This document shows, one piece after another, positions 9,917-17,804 of a DNA stretch of 64,000 nt (position 1 is its first letter; the number at the start of each line of letters is the position of its first letter). The notes beneath the pieces were generated by a model that was not told where the DNA came from, did not search any database, and was given only the letters and a program-made list of their open reading frames with translations. The translations under genes were made by a program, and so were the position numbers. The DNA comes from Nostoc flagelliforme FACHB-838 (GTDB lineage: Bacteria; Cyanobacteriota; Cyanobacteriia; Cyanobacteriales; Nostocaceae), in NCBI RefSeq assembly GCF_014698065.1, contig NZ_JACJSI010000009.1, positions 1-64,000 on the forward strand, in the 5' to 3' direction.

Positions 9917-9951
9917 AAACAAAAAAGCCTGGTTATTTGCATAACCAAGCT
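9917..9951 (-). terminator. Rho-independent terminator of the small heat-shock gene
   Basis: Read on the minus strand, GCTTGGTTAT pairs with ATAACCAGGC through a five-base loop and is followed by TTTTTTG and more T residues. It lies about 50 bp past the hsp20 stop. The rest of 9594-10002 holds no gene that could be recognised. Confidence 0.8.
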
Positions 9952-10002
9952 CTTAGCTATCTCAATCTATCAAAGGAGGTAGAGTAATTTAATCACAACA
10001 CA

Positions 10003-10455
10003 TTAGGCAGTAGGTTGTTCCAAATTAACCTTGACAACTTTGTTCTTTTCTTGCTCAGTTTTAGGCAGTGTCAGATTCAAGATGCCATCTTTATAATCTG
10101 CCGTAACGTTAGTATTTTGAATACGAGCAGATAGAGGAATTACGCGTTGAAACTTACCGTAGTAAAACTCACTTCGGGTAACACCTTTTTCCTCAGTTTT
10201 AGTTCCTGATTTCCGCTCGCCGCTAACGTAAACAGCATTTTTTGTGACTTGCACATCCAGGTCTTTAGCTTCGATTCCTGGCAATTCTAGCTTTAGATGA
10301 ATAGCATTTTCAGTTTCTTCTATTTCAGCAGCAGGTACTTTAGTCAAGCCTCTGTCTAACAATACAGATGGTACTCTGGTATCTTCAAACAAACTATTGA
10401 GTTGATGTTGCAGAGTGTCAATTTCTTTCCAAGGATTCCAACGAACTAGTGTCAT
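10003..10455 (-). CDS. hspA: Small heat-shock protein (Hsp20/alpha-crystallin)
   Basis: This is a 150-residue class A type small chaperone that should hold unfolding proteins during stress. The N-terminus MTLVRWNPWKEIDTLQHQLN is the usual cyanobacterial/bacterial Hsp20 arm. The alpha-crystallin domain covers about 45-145, with the closing ADYKDGILNLTLPK block. The ATG at 10455 is preceded by GAGGAA at good spacing, so an upstream in-frame start at 10473 was rejected. A terminator follows at 9917-9951, so it is probably monocistronic. No CIRCE operator could be seen upstream. Confidence 0.93.
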   Translation of the reverse strand: MTLVRWNPWKEIDTLQHQLNSLFEDTRVPSVLLDRGLTKVPAAEIEETENAIHLKLELPGIEAKDLDVQVTKNAVYVSGERKSGTKTEEKGVTRSEFYYGKFQRVIPLSARIQNTNVTADYKDGILNLTLPKTEQEKNKVVKVNLEQPTA

Positions 10456-11051
10456 AACTCTTCCTCGCATCAAGTAGCTTTTGTTTAATCAGTTTTGCAC
10501 TTCAATTCGTGCTTACATATTCATATTATTTAGCGTTGAGCCTGGTGTAAGTTCGGTTATTAGCACCAACTAATTGATAATTACCGCCTTAAATTGGATA
10601 TAAAAAAATACGGTTTGCTCTAATTTGTCTGTTCGGTAAAACCGAATAGACAAATTAGATTCAAGCATAGTTAACCAATAAATCTGCTGTTGAAGGAGAT
10701 GGCTTGAAGATACTCCTGCGGCGGGTTGCGCCAACTTGTCGCTGGGTTGGGCTACGCCTACAACTGAGCAACAGCACTGCATATATTTATAGATTACCTC
10801 TGTTAAATAAATATCTGTTCAAGCTTGTTCTGAACTTTGCTCGCAATTTATTAACCAATACAGCATAAGCGATGCAACTCTTTCCCTTGCTCCATTTTTT
10901 TCAGTCCTCGCACTCAATTAGCTCACCCGAATGGGTGAATCAAAAATCAACCGTCTAGGTGAACCGATTGCAGGAAGTTGAGACTAATAAAAAATAAGAA
11001 TCTATTACTCAATAACACTAATTGCACCTTACTATAACTACGAATAATCTT
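10456..11051. other. 596-bp intergenic region
   Basis: This is the divergent spacer between hspA and a small secreted-protein gene, so it should carry promoters for both. It contains Nostoc-type scraps such as GGGCTACGCCTAC (about 10749) but no gene. A short inverted repeat lies near 10628-10660, where TTTGTCTGTTCGGTAAAACC and GAATAGACAAAT partly pair. Function is unknown. Confidence 0.5.
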
Positions 11052-11447
11052 ATGAAACTCTCCACCTTGATAGATTCTGTACTCATTGTTGCTTCTATTG
11101 CTTTATTGCCTGGAATTGGTGACGCTCAAACAGCTACTAACAATAGTGGCGAACCTATAACTATCAACTCTAACAATTTATTTACTCATTCTACAAATGT
11201 CAGCTACCTCAAACCCTTTGATGCTGCATTTCTAGCTTATCAAGGTAATTTGAAAGCACAGGGCATTTCTAGTGGTAGCGCTTTGATATCTCAATACCAA
11301 ACGGGAAACGTGACTGCACTATATGTAGTTAAGGCTGCTGTTAATGCTAAAAATTTACCAGCACAAGCTTTGAATGATAAAGGCTATTTAAACGCTGTCC
11401 AGTCACAACTAACATCATTCGACAACACCAGTCATTTATCTTACTAA
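11052..11447 (+). CDS. Small secreted protein of unknown function
   Basis: This 131-residue protein has a clear Sec signal peptide. There is a basic start MKLS, a hydrophobic core IDSVLIVASIALL and a likely cut after GDAQ near residue 26. The mature part of about 105 residues is rich in Ala, Asn and Ser and contains PFDAAFLAYQGNLKAQGIS. No known domain was recognised. The ATG at 11052 is preferred over a TTG at 11022, because the extra residues precede the signal peptide. A terminator-like hairpin lies 140 bp downstream. It is probably a periplasmic or extracellular protein. Confidence 0.65.
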   Translation: MKLSTLIDSVLIVASIALLPGIGDAQTATNNSGEPITINSNNLFTHSTNVSYLKPFDAAFLAYQGNLKAQGISSGSALISQYQTGNVTALYVVKAAVNAKNLPAQALNDKGYLNAVQSQLTSFDNTSHLSY

Positions 11448-11585
11448 AATACAGCGTTGAGAGGTTCGTAACGGATTTATGAAATGCTGTACTATCATCT
11501 CGCTACTTTGATGACAAAATGCGTCACTGGCAAGCAAAAGCTGCTGTCTCCTCCTAATCACCATCCGATTATCAAACATTACTCG

Positions 11586-11612
11586 AACCCCTTCAATCTT
11601 GGAGGGGTTTTT
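11586..11612 (+). terminator. Rho-independent terminator
   Basis: AACCCCT and AGGGGTT form a seven-pair stem around a ten-base loop, followed by TTTTAG. It lies 140 bp after the secreted-protein gene on the same strand. The rest of the 378-bp gap 11448-11825 has no gene. Confidence 0.65.
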
Positions 11613-11825
11613 AGTTGCTGCTACAGTTGGTACTTGATCTAGCTTTACTTCTGGAATGGTTGTATAGCAATAGTTTTTACGTTTTTGCTACTAAGGGGCG
11701 ATCGCTCCCACAATGGCGTAGCATATCACACTTTTAGAAAAAATGGTCGAGTAATAAATTATTTACTGTTCTATCAAATTAACGTTGTTAAGTTACTCAG
11801 CAGGTGTAATTCTCACCTCTAGGCT

Positions 11826-12593
11826 GTGTTAGATATTGTGACGCGAAACAGGAGTATAGATACGTTGCTAAAGCTTTCTCCAGAATCTCCTCTATTTATT
11901 GTCTTAATCATTATTAGTTTTCTAGTAGTAACTTTGTCAACTTGGTTATCATCTAAACCATTTGTTTTAAAACCATTTGGGGTTAATGATATTATCCAGC
12001 TACTCACGTTACAGTTATTTATTTCTTTGTTAGTAGAGCGTTCTTTAGAAGTTTTTATAACTACTTGGCGGGGTTCATATATCGAGCAATTAGATATTAG
12101 TATTCAGCAAGAAAAATATCTAATATCTGAGCAGATAAAACTTATGGAAGTGCAACAAAAACAGTTTCCATCTTTAGAATCAAATCAAATAAGTGGACTT
12201 CCACCTGAAGGAATGAGTTTAGAACAGCAAATAATCCAAAATTTTACACAAAGTCAACAAGATTCATTAAAAATATTTCAGCCACAAATGGATGAGATAA
12301 ATCAAAAAGAGCGCCAAAGAACAGCCTATAAATCTGATACGCGAACAATTGCTCTATGGACATCCTTGTTATTTGGTCTGCTAATGAGTGCAATAGGTAT
12401 TCGTTCAATTGAGCCACTTGTAGTTATTGATTTAGATAATCCCATACAATTAATTATTTTTCGTTGTTTAGATGCATTGATGACAGGAGGCTTAATTGCA
12501 GGAGGTAGCGAGGGAATTCATAAACTCATAAAAGTTTTTATCGATTTTATGGAAGCCACATCGAAACAAATAAAAAATCAGGGATTATCTTGA
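11826..12593 (+). CDS. Membrane protein of unknown function
   Basis: This is a 255-residue integral membrane protein. Likely membrane segments are at about 20-40 (FIVLIIISFLVVTLSTWL), 52-72, 177-195 (LWTSLLFGLLMSAIGI) and 212-232. A polar, Gln-rich, probably coiled-coil loop lies at about 85-170 between segments two and three. No known family was recognised. The start is a GTG, since no ATG occurs until about residue 105, which would remove the first two membrane segments. Its codon use is like that of its neighbours. It is single on its strand, so context gives no function. Confidence 0.65.
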   Translation: MLDIVTRNRSIDTLLKLSPESPLFIVLIIISFLVVTLSTWLSSKPFVLKPFGVNDIIQLLTLQLFISLLVERSLEVFITTWRGSYIEQLDISIQQEKYLISEQIKLMEVQQKQFPSLESNQISGLPPEGMSLEQQIIQNFTQSQQDSLKIFQPQMDEINQKERQRTAYKSDTRTIALWTSLLFGLLMSAIGIRSIEPLVVIDLDNPIQLIIFRCLDALMTGGLIAGGSEGIHKLIKVFIDFMEATSKQIKNQGLS

Positions 12594-12662
12594 TAAAACA
12601 AAGTATTTCCCCTCCCATAGCACGAAATAATATTGCAAATAGTATCAAATTTACAGCAATAT

Positions 12663-13466
12663 CTATTTTAGATATAGAGTCTCATCTTCCCATAGATAAT
12701 CTTTAATATTGACAAAACTTTTGTTTAAATTGCTCACTAAACTTGCTTCAGATAAAACCTGGGCTCCTTCAGTTTCCAACTTATTTTTTTGTTGGCTAAC
12801 ATAGTTTATCAAATAACCTTTAGAGTCTAATATTCTATATAGCGGATAATTAGTAACAGAGGTTTTTTTAAGGTATGTAGGAATAACTCTTAAATAGCTA
12901 TTATCTACTCCCATAGCTTTGATTATCTGTTTATATGTAACTACTTTTCCACTGGGAATTTTGATGATAAAATCTAGAAATCGTTCATAAGGATTTTCAG
13001 ATAGTGCTGGAAATTTATTAGCTTGAAATTGAAAATTACTACCAACCTGAATTTTACCTGATTTAATAACTACACCTAAAATTCCTCTTTTGCTTTGGAT
13101 GCTCTTTAATGATTCTACCAAGTGGGCTATTCGCTTACACGGTTCGCAGTGAAAAGTTAAACGAATTGCTGCACCACTTTCAAAGGTTAGCAAAGAGCCA
13201 GGGATAAAATTATCAAATTCTCTACCTTCAATCACAATATTTTCTCGCAATTCACCTGGTTTAATTGATAAGTCTAAGATATCTTCACTCCTAACAATTA
13301 AAACTTGCCTGGGACTTATAGGATAGGCATTAATATCTCCTTCTATACCATGACCTACTTTTAAATTTAATGTTTTAAGCTCTACATTGCAGAACCTGGT
13401 TTTACCTTGGTGAAAAGATGTATGATTGAGGGAGGCATATTCATTTGGCGGCGTTAAAAATTTCAA
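12663..13466 (-). CDS. MOSC domain fused to an alkyltransferase-like (ATL) domain
   Basis: This 267-residue protein has two domains. Residues 1-150 look like a MOSC domain, as in molybdenum-cofactor sulfurase C-termini, YiiM and YuaD: GHGIEGDIN, RQVLIV, LRENIVIEG, then HCEPC with C110. Residues 160-245 resemble the winged-helix half of O6-alkylguanine-DNA alkyltransferase: IPSGKVVTYKQIIKAMG. The active-site PCHR is replaced by PLYR (208-211), so the acceptor Cys is absent. Known ATL proteins bind alkylated bases without repairing them. The start overlaps the stop of the fibrillin gene by 4 bp, suggesting translational coupling. The fusion is seen in the sequence; any role in damage sensing is inference. 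Confidence 0.75.
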   Translation of the reverse strand: MKFLTPPNEYASLNHTSFHQGKTRFCNVELKTLNLKVGHGIEGDINAYPISPRQVLIVRSEDILDLSIKPGELRENIVIEGREFDNFIPGSLLTFESGAAIRLTFHCEPCKRIAHLVESLKSIQSKRGILGVVIKSGKIQVGSNFQFQANKFPALSENPYERFLDFIIKIPSGKVVTYKQIIKAMGVDNSYLRVIPTYLKKTSVTNYPLYRILDSKGYLINYVSQQKNKLETEGAQVLSEASLVSNLNKSFVNIKDYLWEDETLYLK

Positions 13467-14116
13467 GTTGAGAAGGTGAAGTCAGGTAAATCATGGGATT
13501 TAGTAAGAATGAATAAACTTCCATCTCCTCCCCGTCCAATCCTTAAGGTTTCATCTAAATAAGTAATATCCAGTGTGGCAGTTCTGCTAGTAGGATTACT
13601 TGCAGAGACAACTTTGAATGGGTTGAGTTGGGGGGTATTAATGCCAACAATCTTCTCAATCGATAGGTAACGTTTGTCAAAATAAATGTTGATACGTTTG
13701 TTCGGTAGAGGCTCTAAACCTTCTTTGGCTGGCTCAAAGCTAGCTGTTACTTTGACATATCCCGATACTAGCCCAAAAGAATGTTTAACTTTAGCTAGAT
13801 TGAAGAACAATTTATTTGCAACATCAATCACTTGATAAACTTTACCCAACTTTAATCCCAATGGGAGAGAAACTAAAGAACGGATTTCTCTGGCTGTGGA
13901 GTATTGCAGTTGCCAAGCTCCCTCTAGCAAAGAAGTAGCGTAGAGAAGAGGATTGAGATTGGGATTGACACTCTCTAGTTCGGTCGTCAATTGTTCAATT
14001 TCTTCGACCAAGGTTTTGTCTAGCTGCAAATCGGTCGCGGGAGAGCCGTCACTCTTGGTTTTAATTTTCTCAAGAGTGGCTTGTAATTTTTCCTTACTTA
14101 AAAGTTGTTTGTTCAA
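13463..14116 (-). CDS. Fibrillin/PAP-family lipid-associated protein
   Basis: This is a 217-residue member of the plastid lipid-associated protein (PAP, fibrillin) family. The first signature is LLEGAWQLQYSTAREIRSL near residues 63-81. The closing block is ATLDITYLDETLRIGRGGDGSLFIL near 184-208. These are lipocalin-like proteins on thylakoids, lipid bodies or carotenoid globules, linked to photo-oxidative stress protection. No signal peptide is present. Length is normal for the short cyanobacterial form. It is the first gene of a two-gene unit with the MOSC-ATL gene, which overlaps its stop by 4 bp. Confidence 0.88.
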   Translation of the reverse strand: MNKQLLSKEKLQATLEKIKTKSDGSPATDLQLDKTLVEEIEQLTTELESVNPNLNPLLYATSLLEGAWQLQYSTAREIRSLVSLPLGLKLGKVYQVIDVANKLFFNLAKVKHSFGLVSGYVKVTASFEPAKEGLEPLPNKRINIYFDKRYLSIEKIVGINTPQLNPFKVVSASNPTSRTATLDITYLDETLRIGRGGDGSLFILTKSHDLPDFTFST

Positions 14117-14214
14117 TGTTTAAAGATTTTCCTTAAAATATTTTATTGCCTGAGTTCCACTTTTATGCGTTTATCGCATAAAAGTTGGATTATTTAGATG
14201 ATATCTGTGATTGT

Positions 14215-14532
14215 TCATGCTCCCAGAAAGTAAATTTTGGTTGGAGATTTTTTTGGCTTATTGGCATAGACAGCCAATGTCTTTCCAGTTTCATTGCGGC
14301 ATTGCGCCTGCTTTCTAGCTGTTTCTATGACATTTTTCTGAAACTGCAATTGTGCCAGTCGCTGCTGGAATTGCTCAGGTGTATCCTTTACAGTTAGCAG
14401 TTGATTCAGCGCCTGAGTTACCTCAGCATAGTCAGCCCCTTTAGTGAAATCCTTGCCTGCCCAATAGGGTTGAGCAATTACCAGGTTCACCATCAGCACG
14501 AGAGCGACAACAAGAATTTTGAGTAACTGCAT
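14215..14532 (-). CDS. Small secreted protein
   Basis: This 105-residue protein has a signal peptide (MQLLKILVVALVLMVNLVIA, residues 1-20), probably cut just before QPYWAG. The mature part is largely helical (EVTQALNQLLTVKDTPEQFQ), with a single Cys near residue 80 and a basic tail. The ATG at 14532 is supported by AAGGAGGG at ideal spacing, which rules out the longer reading that begins at 14664. No family was recognised. Probably periplasmic or lumenal. It is followed on the same strand by the fibrillin gene about 100 bp away, and a promoter between them is likely. Confidence 0.75.
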   Translation of the reverse strand: MQLLKILVVALVLMVNLVIAQPYWAGKDFTKGADYAEVTQALNQLLTVKDTPEQFQQRLAQLQFQKNVIETARKQAQCRNETGKTLAVYANKPKKSPTKIYFLGA

Positions 14533-14961
14533 ATTTCCCTCCTTTTTAAAATTAGTGTTCAGTGCTACTGAAACTCTACCAGATTCCAAAACCTTGAAAA
14601 TTTTGAGCCCGATCGCGAAAACCCCATAGTCATCAAAATTAATAGTTCTACAAGGTCTCCCCAATATTCAAGTAACGCTTAAATTTACGCTGTACTGAAA
14701 TTTAAGGCGTAAATTGTGATTCTTGATTCCAATAAATTACACCTAGATTTTTTTTGTTACTAGTGTTTGGTGAATTGCTGAGTCAAATGTTAAACAACAA
14801 GGGTATAATTACTGGAGCTTAATTAGACTGGTAATTTAGATTAATTAAAAATATCAATTTTAAATATACTTTACTTAACAAACGTTTTTACTGAGATTAA
14901 TTATTTCAATTCGTATTAGGGATTTTACTAAGATGCTCTCTCAAAATTACGGTCTAAAAAA
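14533..14961. other. 429-bp divergent intergenic region
   Basis: This is the promoter region between the small secreted-protein gene (minus) and the coiled-coil gene (plus). It is AT-rich, contains no ORF worth calling, and no operator or riboswitch was recognised. Confidence 0.5.
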
Positions 14962-15261
14962 ATGATTTCAGCAGGAATCGAAGTAAAAATAAATCGTTTG
15001 GAATCCATTGTTGAGCAAATTGGGGAAGCAGTACTCTCTACGACTGAGACAATTGAGCATCTTGCAGAAAGATTGGAAAGTCTCAGCATCCAAGTAGAAG
15101 CACAGGGGCAGCAGGTGCAGCAGCAAGGCTATCAAATTGTCGCCTTGTGTGATGCTATGCAGACTCTTGCCGAATCTCACCATGATTCACTGCAAAAACT
15201 CAACCAACTGACACAAACCCTAGAGCGATTTATGTCTTTAATTCAAGAATTAGATGACTAA
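14962..15261 (+). CDS. Coiled-coil protein of unknown function
   Basis: This 99-residue protein is predicted to be almost entirely helical, with heptad spacing of hydrophobic residues throughout (RLESIVEQIGEAVLSTTETI, then LAERLESLSIQVEAQ). A Gln-rich stretch, QGQQVQQQGYQ, lies at about residues 48-58. No membrane segment or signal peptide is present and no family was recognised. Short coiled-coil proteins like this often oligomerise or act as adaptors, but nothing nearby suggests a partner. Confidence 0.6.
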   Translation: MISAGIEVKINRLESIVEQIGEAVLSTTETIEHLAERLESLSIQVEAQGQQVQQQGYQIVALCDAMQTLAESHHDSLQKLNQLTQTLERFMSLIQELDD

Positions 15262-15410
15262 AATAATTCGCAATGACGTTCTCTATGAGATGTTGCACAT
15301 AGCATCTTATAGAGAGCATCATTACAGCAGATTTCAAGGAAGTAAGTACACAAATATTTGTCTCGAAGTTAGATATAAAGGGTGTTTTACTTCTGAATCC
15401 CGACTCCTAA

Positions 15411-15434
15411 ATTCTGGCTCCTGAATTCTTCTTC
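15411..15434. repeat. dispersed 24-bp repeat, copy 2
   Basis: This is the exact reverse complement of 1476-1499. It lies in a gene-free stretch (15262-15559) that otherwise shows only Nostoc-type repeat scraps. Confidence 0.75.
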
Positions 15435-15559
15435 AACAGTCTAAAAACTTGGAATATTGAACTAATTTAATGATGCTGATGTCAAATCCTTAACTGAGTT
15501 ATATCAATTTACATTGAGCTTGCAAATAGAGAGCCGAGGGTAAGTCGGACAGGAGGAAA

Positions 15560-15631
15560 ATGGCACGTCAGTTAGAAATAAAAATTACCAAAAGTGGAGA
15601 ATATCTAGAAAATACGCTGATATTGAGATAG
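15560..15631 (+). pseudogene. N-terminal relic of an IS630-like transposase
   Basis: An AGGAGG ribosome-binding site precedes an ATG that opens a 23-codon frame, MARQLEIKITKSGEYLE and so on, ending in TAG. The opening residues resemble the start of the helix-turn-helix region in IS630-family transposases of cyanobacteria. The frame then stops and is followed by repeat DNA with GGGCGTGGCGTAGC scraps. The family call is from memory of the N-terminal motif and is tentative. Confidence 0.4.
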
Positions 15632-15973
15632 CGGGCTTCGGCGTTGGTTAAAAAAGCAGCTTTAAAATGAACTTTCTGCCATACATTAATTCTTTTTTAA
15701 ATTTCAGTAGACTGAAAAGTTCTGCGATCGCTTCGGGCGGGGCGTAGCTCATCGAGCCTACGATTAAATAAGCTACACAGAGCGTTCCAGGCATTTTATG
15801 GATCTCTTCGGGCGTGGCGTAGCCCATCGCCAAAAAAATAGTAGGTAGTTTAAAATATTTTATAGTTAATTTGTAATTAAAAGAGAAAGAGCAACCACGC
15901 CCATTAAAAATTTAGTCATCTACTATGCGGGAACGCTATTCGTAAAATGTCCCGTAGGGAAGGCGAAAATTAG

Positions 15974-16156
15974 TGCAGAGACACAGCAACCACTGAGCGC
16001 AATTATGTAGACATAGAGCTATTTTCCCCAAGATATTACGTACTCGAGAAAGCAGTATTGAAATTTCGTCGCAATGGAGCAGAAGTAGAACTAATCGGAC
16101 TGAATGAGGCTAGTACTACCTTGCTGAATAAATTAGAAATTAATCAAAAATTTTAG
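15974..16156 (+). pseudogene. C-terminal (STAS) relic of a SulP-family anion transporter
   Basis: The open frame upstream of the stress-protein gene ends in VLEKAVLKFRRNGAEVELIG then LNEASTTLLNKLE. This matches the end of the STAS domain of SulP transporters (sulfate/bicarbonate). The membrane part is missing, the frame has a stop just before 15974, and there is no start. It is probably the 3' end of a lost sulP gene that once preceded usp. Confidence 0.7.
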
Positions 16157-16201
16157 CATTTTTACCTTTTAATCATTTTATTTTCAGGGTATAAAACCAC
16201 T

Positions 16202-17065
16202 ATGAAAACTATTTTAATTTGTACCGATGGTTCATCTTTTGCAGAAAGTGTTTATAAATATGGAGCTTGGTTTGCTATTCAATTGAATGCCAAACTAAAT
16301 GTTTTATTTGTTACCGATATTCAAAGTCAAAAAGTATCTTCTACTGGCAACTTAAGCGGGAGCATTGGACTTGGCGCTTCCGAAAATTTGCTGAATGAAT
16401 TAGTGAATTTAGAACATGAAAAAGCCAAGCTGAACAATCAACGGGCAAGATTGATTTTACAAAACGCCAGCGAAGCTCTGACATCTGAGGGTATAAAAGA
16501 TTTTCAATTAACTAATAAAACAGGTTTTCTAGTGGATTGTTTTCATGAATTTGAAGAAAATTCCGACTTAATTGTTTTAGGTAAAGGGGGAGAAACAGCA
16601 GATTTTGGATTTGGGCATTTAGGGGCAAATGTGGATCGGATTGTTCGTAGTAGTAGTAAGCCATGCTTAGTTACTCCCCGTGAATTTAAAACGATTGAGC
16701 GTATTTTAATTGCTTATGACGGTAGTCTAAGTGGGCAAAAGATACTGCAATTTTTAGGAGATTACCCTTGCTTTCAAAATTTAGAGATCCATCTGCTGAC
16801 GGTGGCTAAAAGTAACTCAGATCAAACAGCATTAGCCAGACTGAATGAAGCTAAACAATGGTTGCAAAGAGCCAGATTTGAGCCAGTTTGTAGCCTCTTA
16901 GAAGGTGAACCCGAAAAAGCTATCGTCAACTATATTACCCAGCAAGATATTAGCCTTTTGTTAATGGGGGCTTACGGACATAGCCGCATTCGCCATCTGG
17001 TGATTGGTAGCACCACAACTCAAATTCTTCAAAGCAGCAATATTCCCGTACTGGTATTTCGTTGA
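16202..17065 (+). CDS. Tandem universal stress protein
   Basis: This 287-residue protein has two UspA domains, at about 1-157 and 160-287. Each starts with the usual strand plus acidic turn: ILICTDGSSFAES and ILIAYDGSLSGQ. The second domain ends in GAYGHSRIRHLVIGSTT, the ATP-binding G-2x-G-9x-G(S/T) motif. The first has a related GKGGETADFGFGHLGANVD. Two-domain Usp proteins occur beside SulP transporters in cyanobacteria, and here both flanks hold decayed SulP fragments. The gene itself is intact. A cytoplasmic, nucleotide-dependent stress or ion-transport regulator is the likely role, by inference. Confidence 0.88.
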   Translation: MKTILICTDGSSFAESVYKYGAWFAIQLNAKLNVLFVTDIQSQKVSSTGNLSGSIGLGASENLLNELVNLEHEKAKLNNQRARLILQNASEALTSEGIKDFQLTNKTGFLVDCFHEFEENSDLIVLGKGGETADFGFGHLGANVDRIVRSSSKPCLVTPREFKTIERILIAYDGSLSGQKILQFLGDYPCFQNLEIHLLTVAKSNSDQTALARLNEAKQWLQRARFEPVCSLLEGEPEKAIVNYITQQDISLLLMGAYGHSRIRHLVIGSTTTQILQSSNIPVLVFR

Positions 17066-17233
17066 TCACAGATATTTTCTTGAGAATACGATTCAGTAAC
17101 CAAGCAAAAATGCAAAAATATTTATACCTTTCAAATTGAATCGAAGTTTCAAAATAAATATTGTTTAACTACTTAGCCTGATTGTGTTCAAATCTTTCTA
17201 ATTCAAATCTTTTTAATTGAGAGTAATAACAAG

Positions 17234-17404
17234 GTGTCCATCAACCCAATCAACAAAATTCATTTTCGCAATTGGCGCGGCGACCTGTTTGGGAGCTTAG
17301 CTGCTGCCGTTGTGGCTCTACCCTTAGCCCTAGCCTTTGGGGTTGCTTCCGGTGCTGGGGCAATCGCTGGACTCTATGGTGCTATCATCGCCACGTCTGG
17401 ATAG
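17234..17404 (+). pseudogene. N-terminal relic of a SulP/BicA-like transporter
   Basis: From a GTG at 17234 the frame reads VSINPINKIHFRNWRGDLFG followed by SLAAAVVALPLALAFGVASG, then AGAIAGLYGAIIA, and stops at TAG 17402-17404. This is the start and first membrane helix of a SulP-type anion transporter (compare BicA and sulfate permeases). The remaining roughly 500 residues are gone. With the STAS relic at 15974-16156 it brackets the intact usp gene. Confidence 0.8.
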
Positions 17405-17763
17405 TCGTCACCCCTGGACAAGTGGAACGGCGGATTACCCACCTTGAATTGCAGCGATTCTGTAAGCCTAACCATATACAGAATCACTCCTCTGTGTCAG
17501 CCCAAATTAGTCAGGTAGAAAGCCGCTTACAGGCATTGAAATCGGCATCTGCCCTAGTTCAGTCAAGAAGTCTTGTCTGAAAAGTGCAGCAAGGTGAAAT
17601 TGTTGACCATCTGGGTGGCACTGATTTTTATACTGACAGTCTCACCCCTACCGAACATTTAGAAAAGTTGGGGATTGCAGGTTTAATTCTGGGTCATCAT
17701 TGGATGAGCGATCGCTTGACTACTGACTACTACCACTGGCAAAATCTATTTTCTTGTGGTTAG
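17405..17763 (+). pseudogene. Interrupted fragment of unknown gene
   Basis: In one frame the sequence reads VTPGQVERRITHLELQRFC and onward to a TGA at 17578-17580, then continues in the same frame with GEIVDHLGGTDFYTDSL, then EHLEKLGIAGLIL, to TAG at 17761. The protein-like composition on both sides of the stop suggests a decayed coding sequence joined to the SulP stub. The family was not recognised. Confidence 0.4.
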
Positions 17764-17804
17764 AGACTTTTAACAGTGCCGATTGAAAAGTTAAACCTAA
17801 TGAT

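Noticed and set aside
10570..10782. 70-codon minus frame between hspA and the secreted-protein gene
   Set aside because: It overlaps GGGCTACGCC-type repeat DNA and has no SD or domain.
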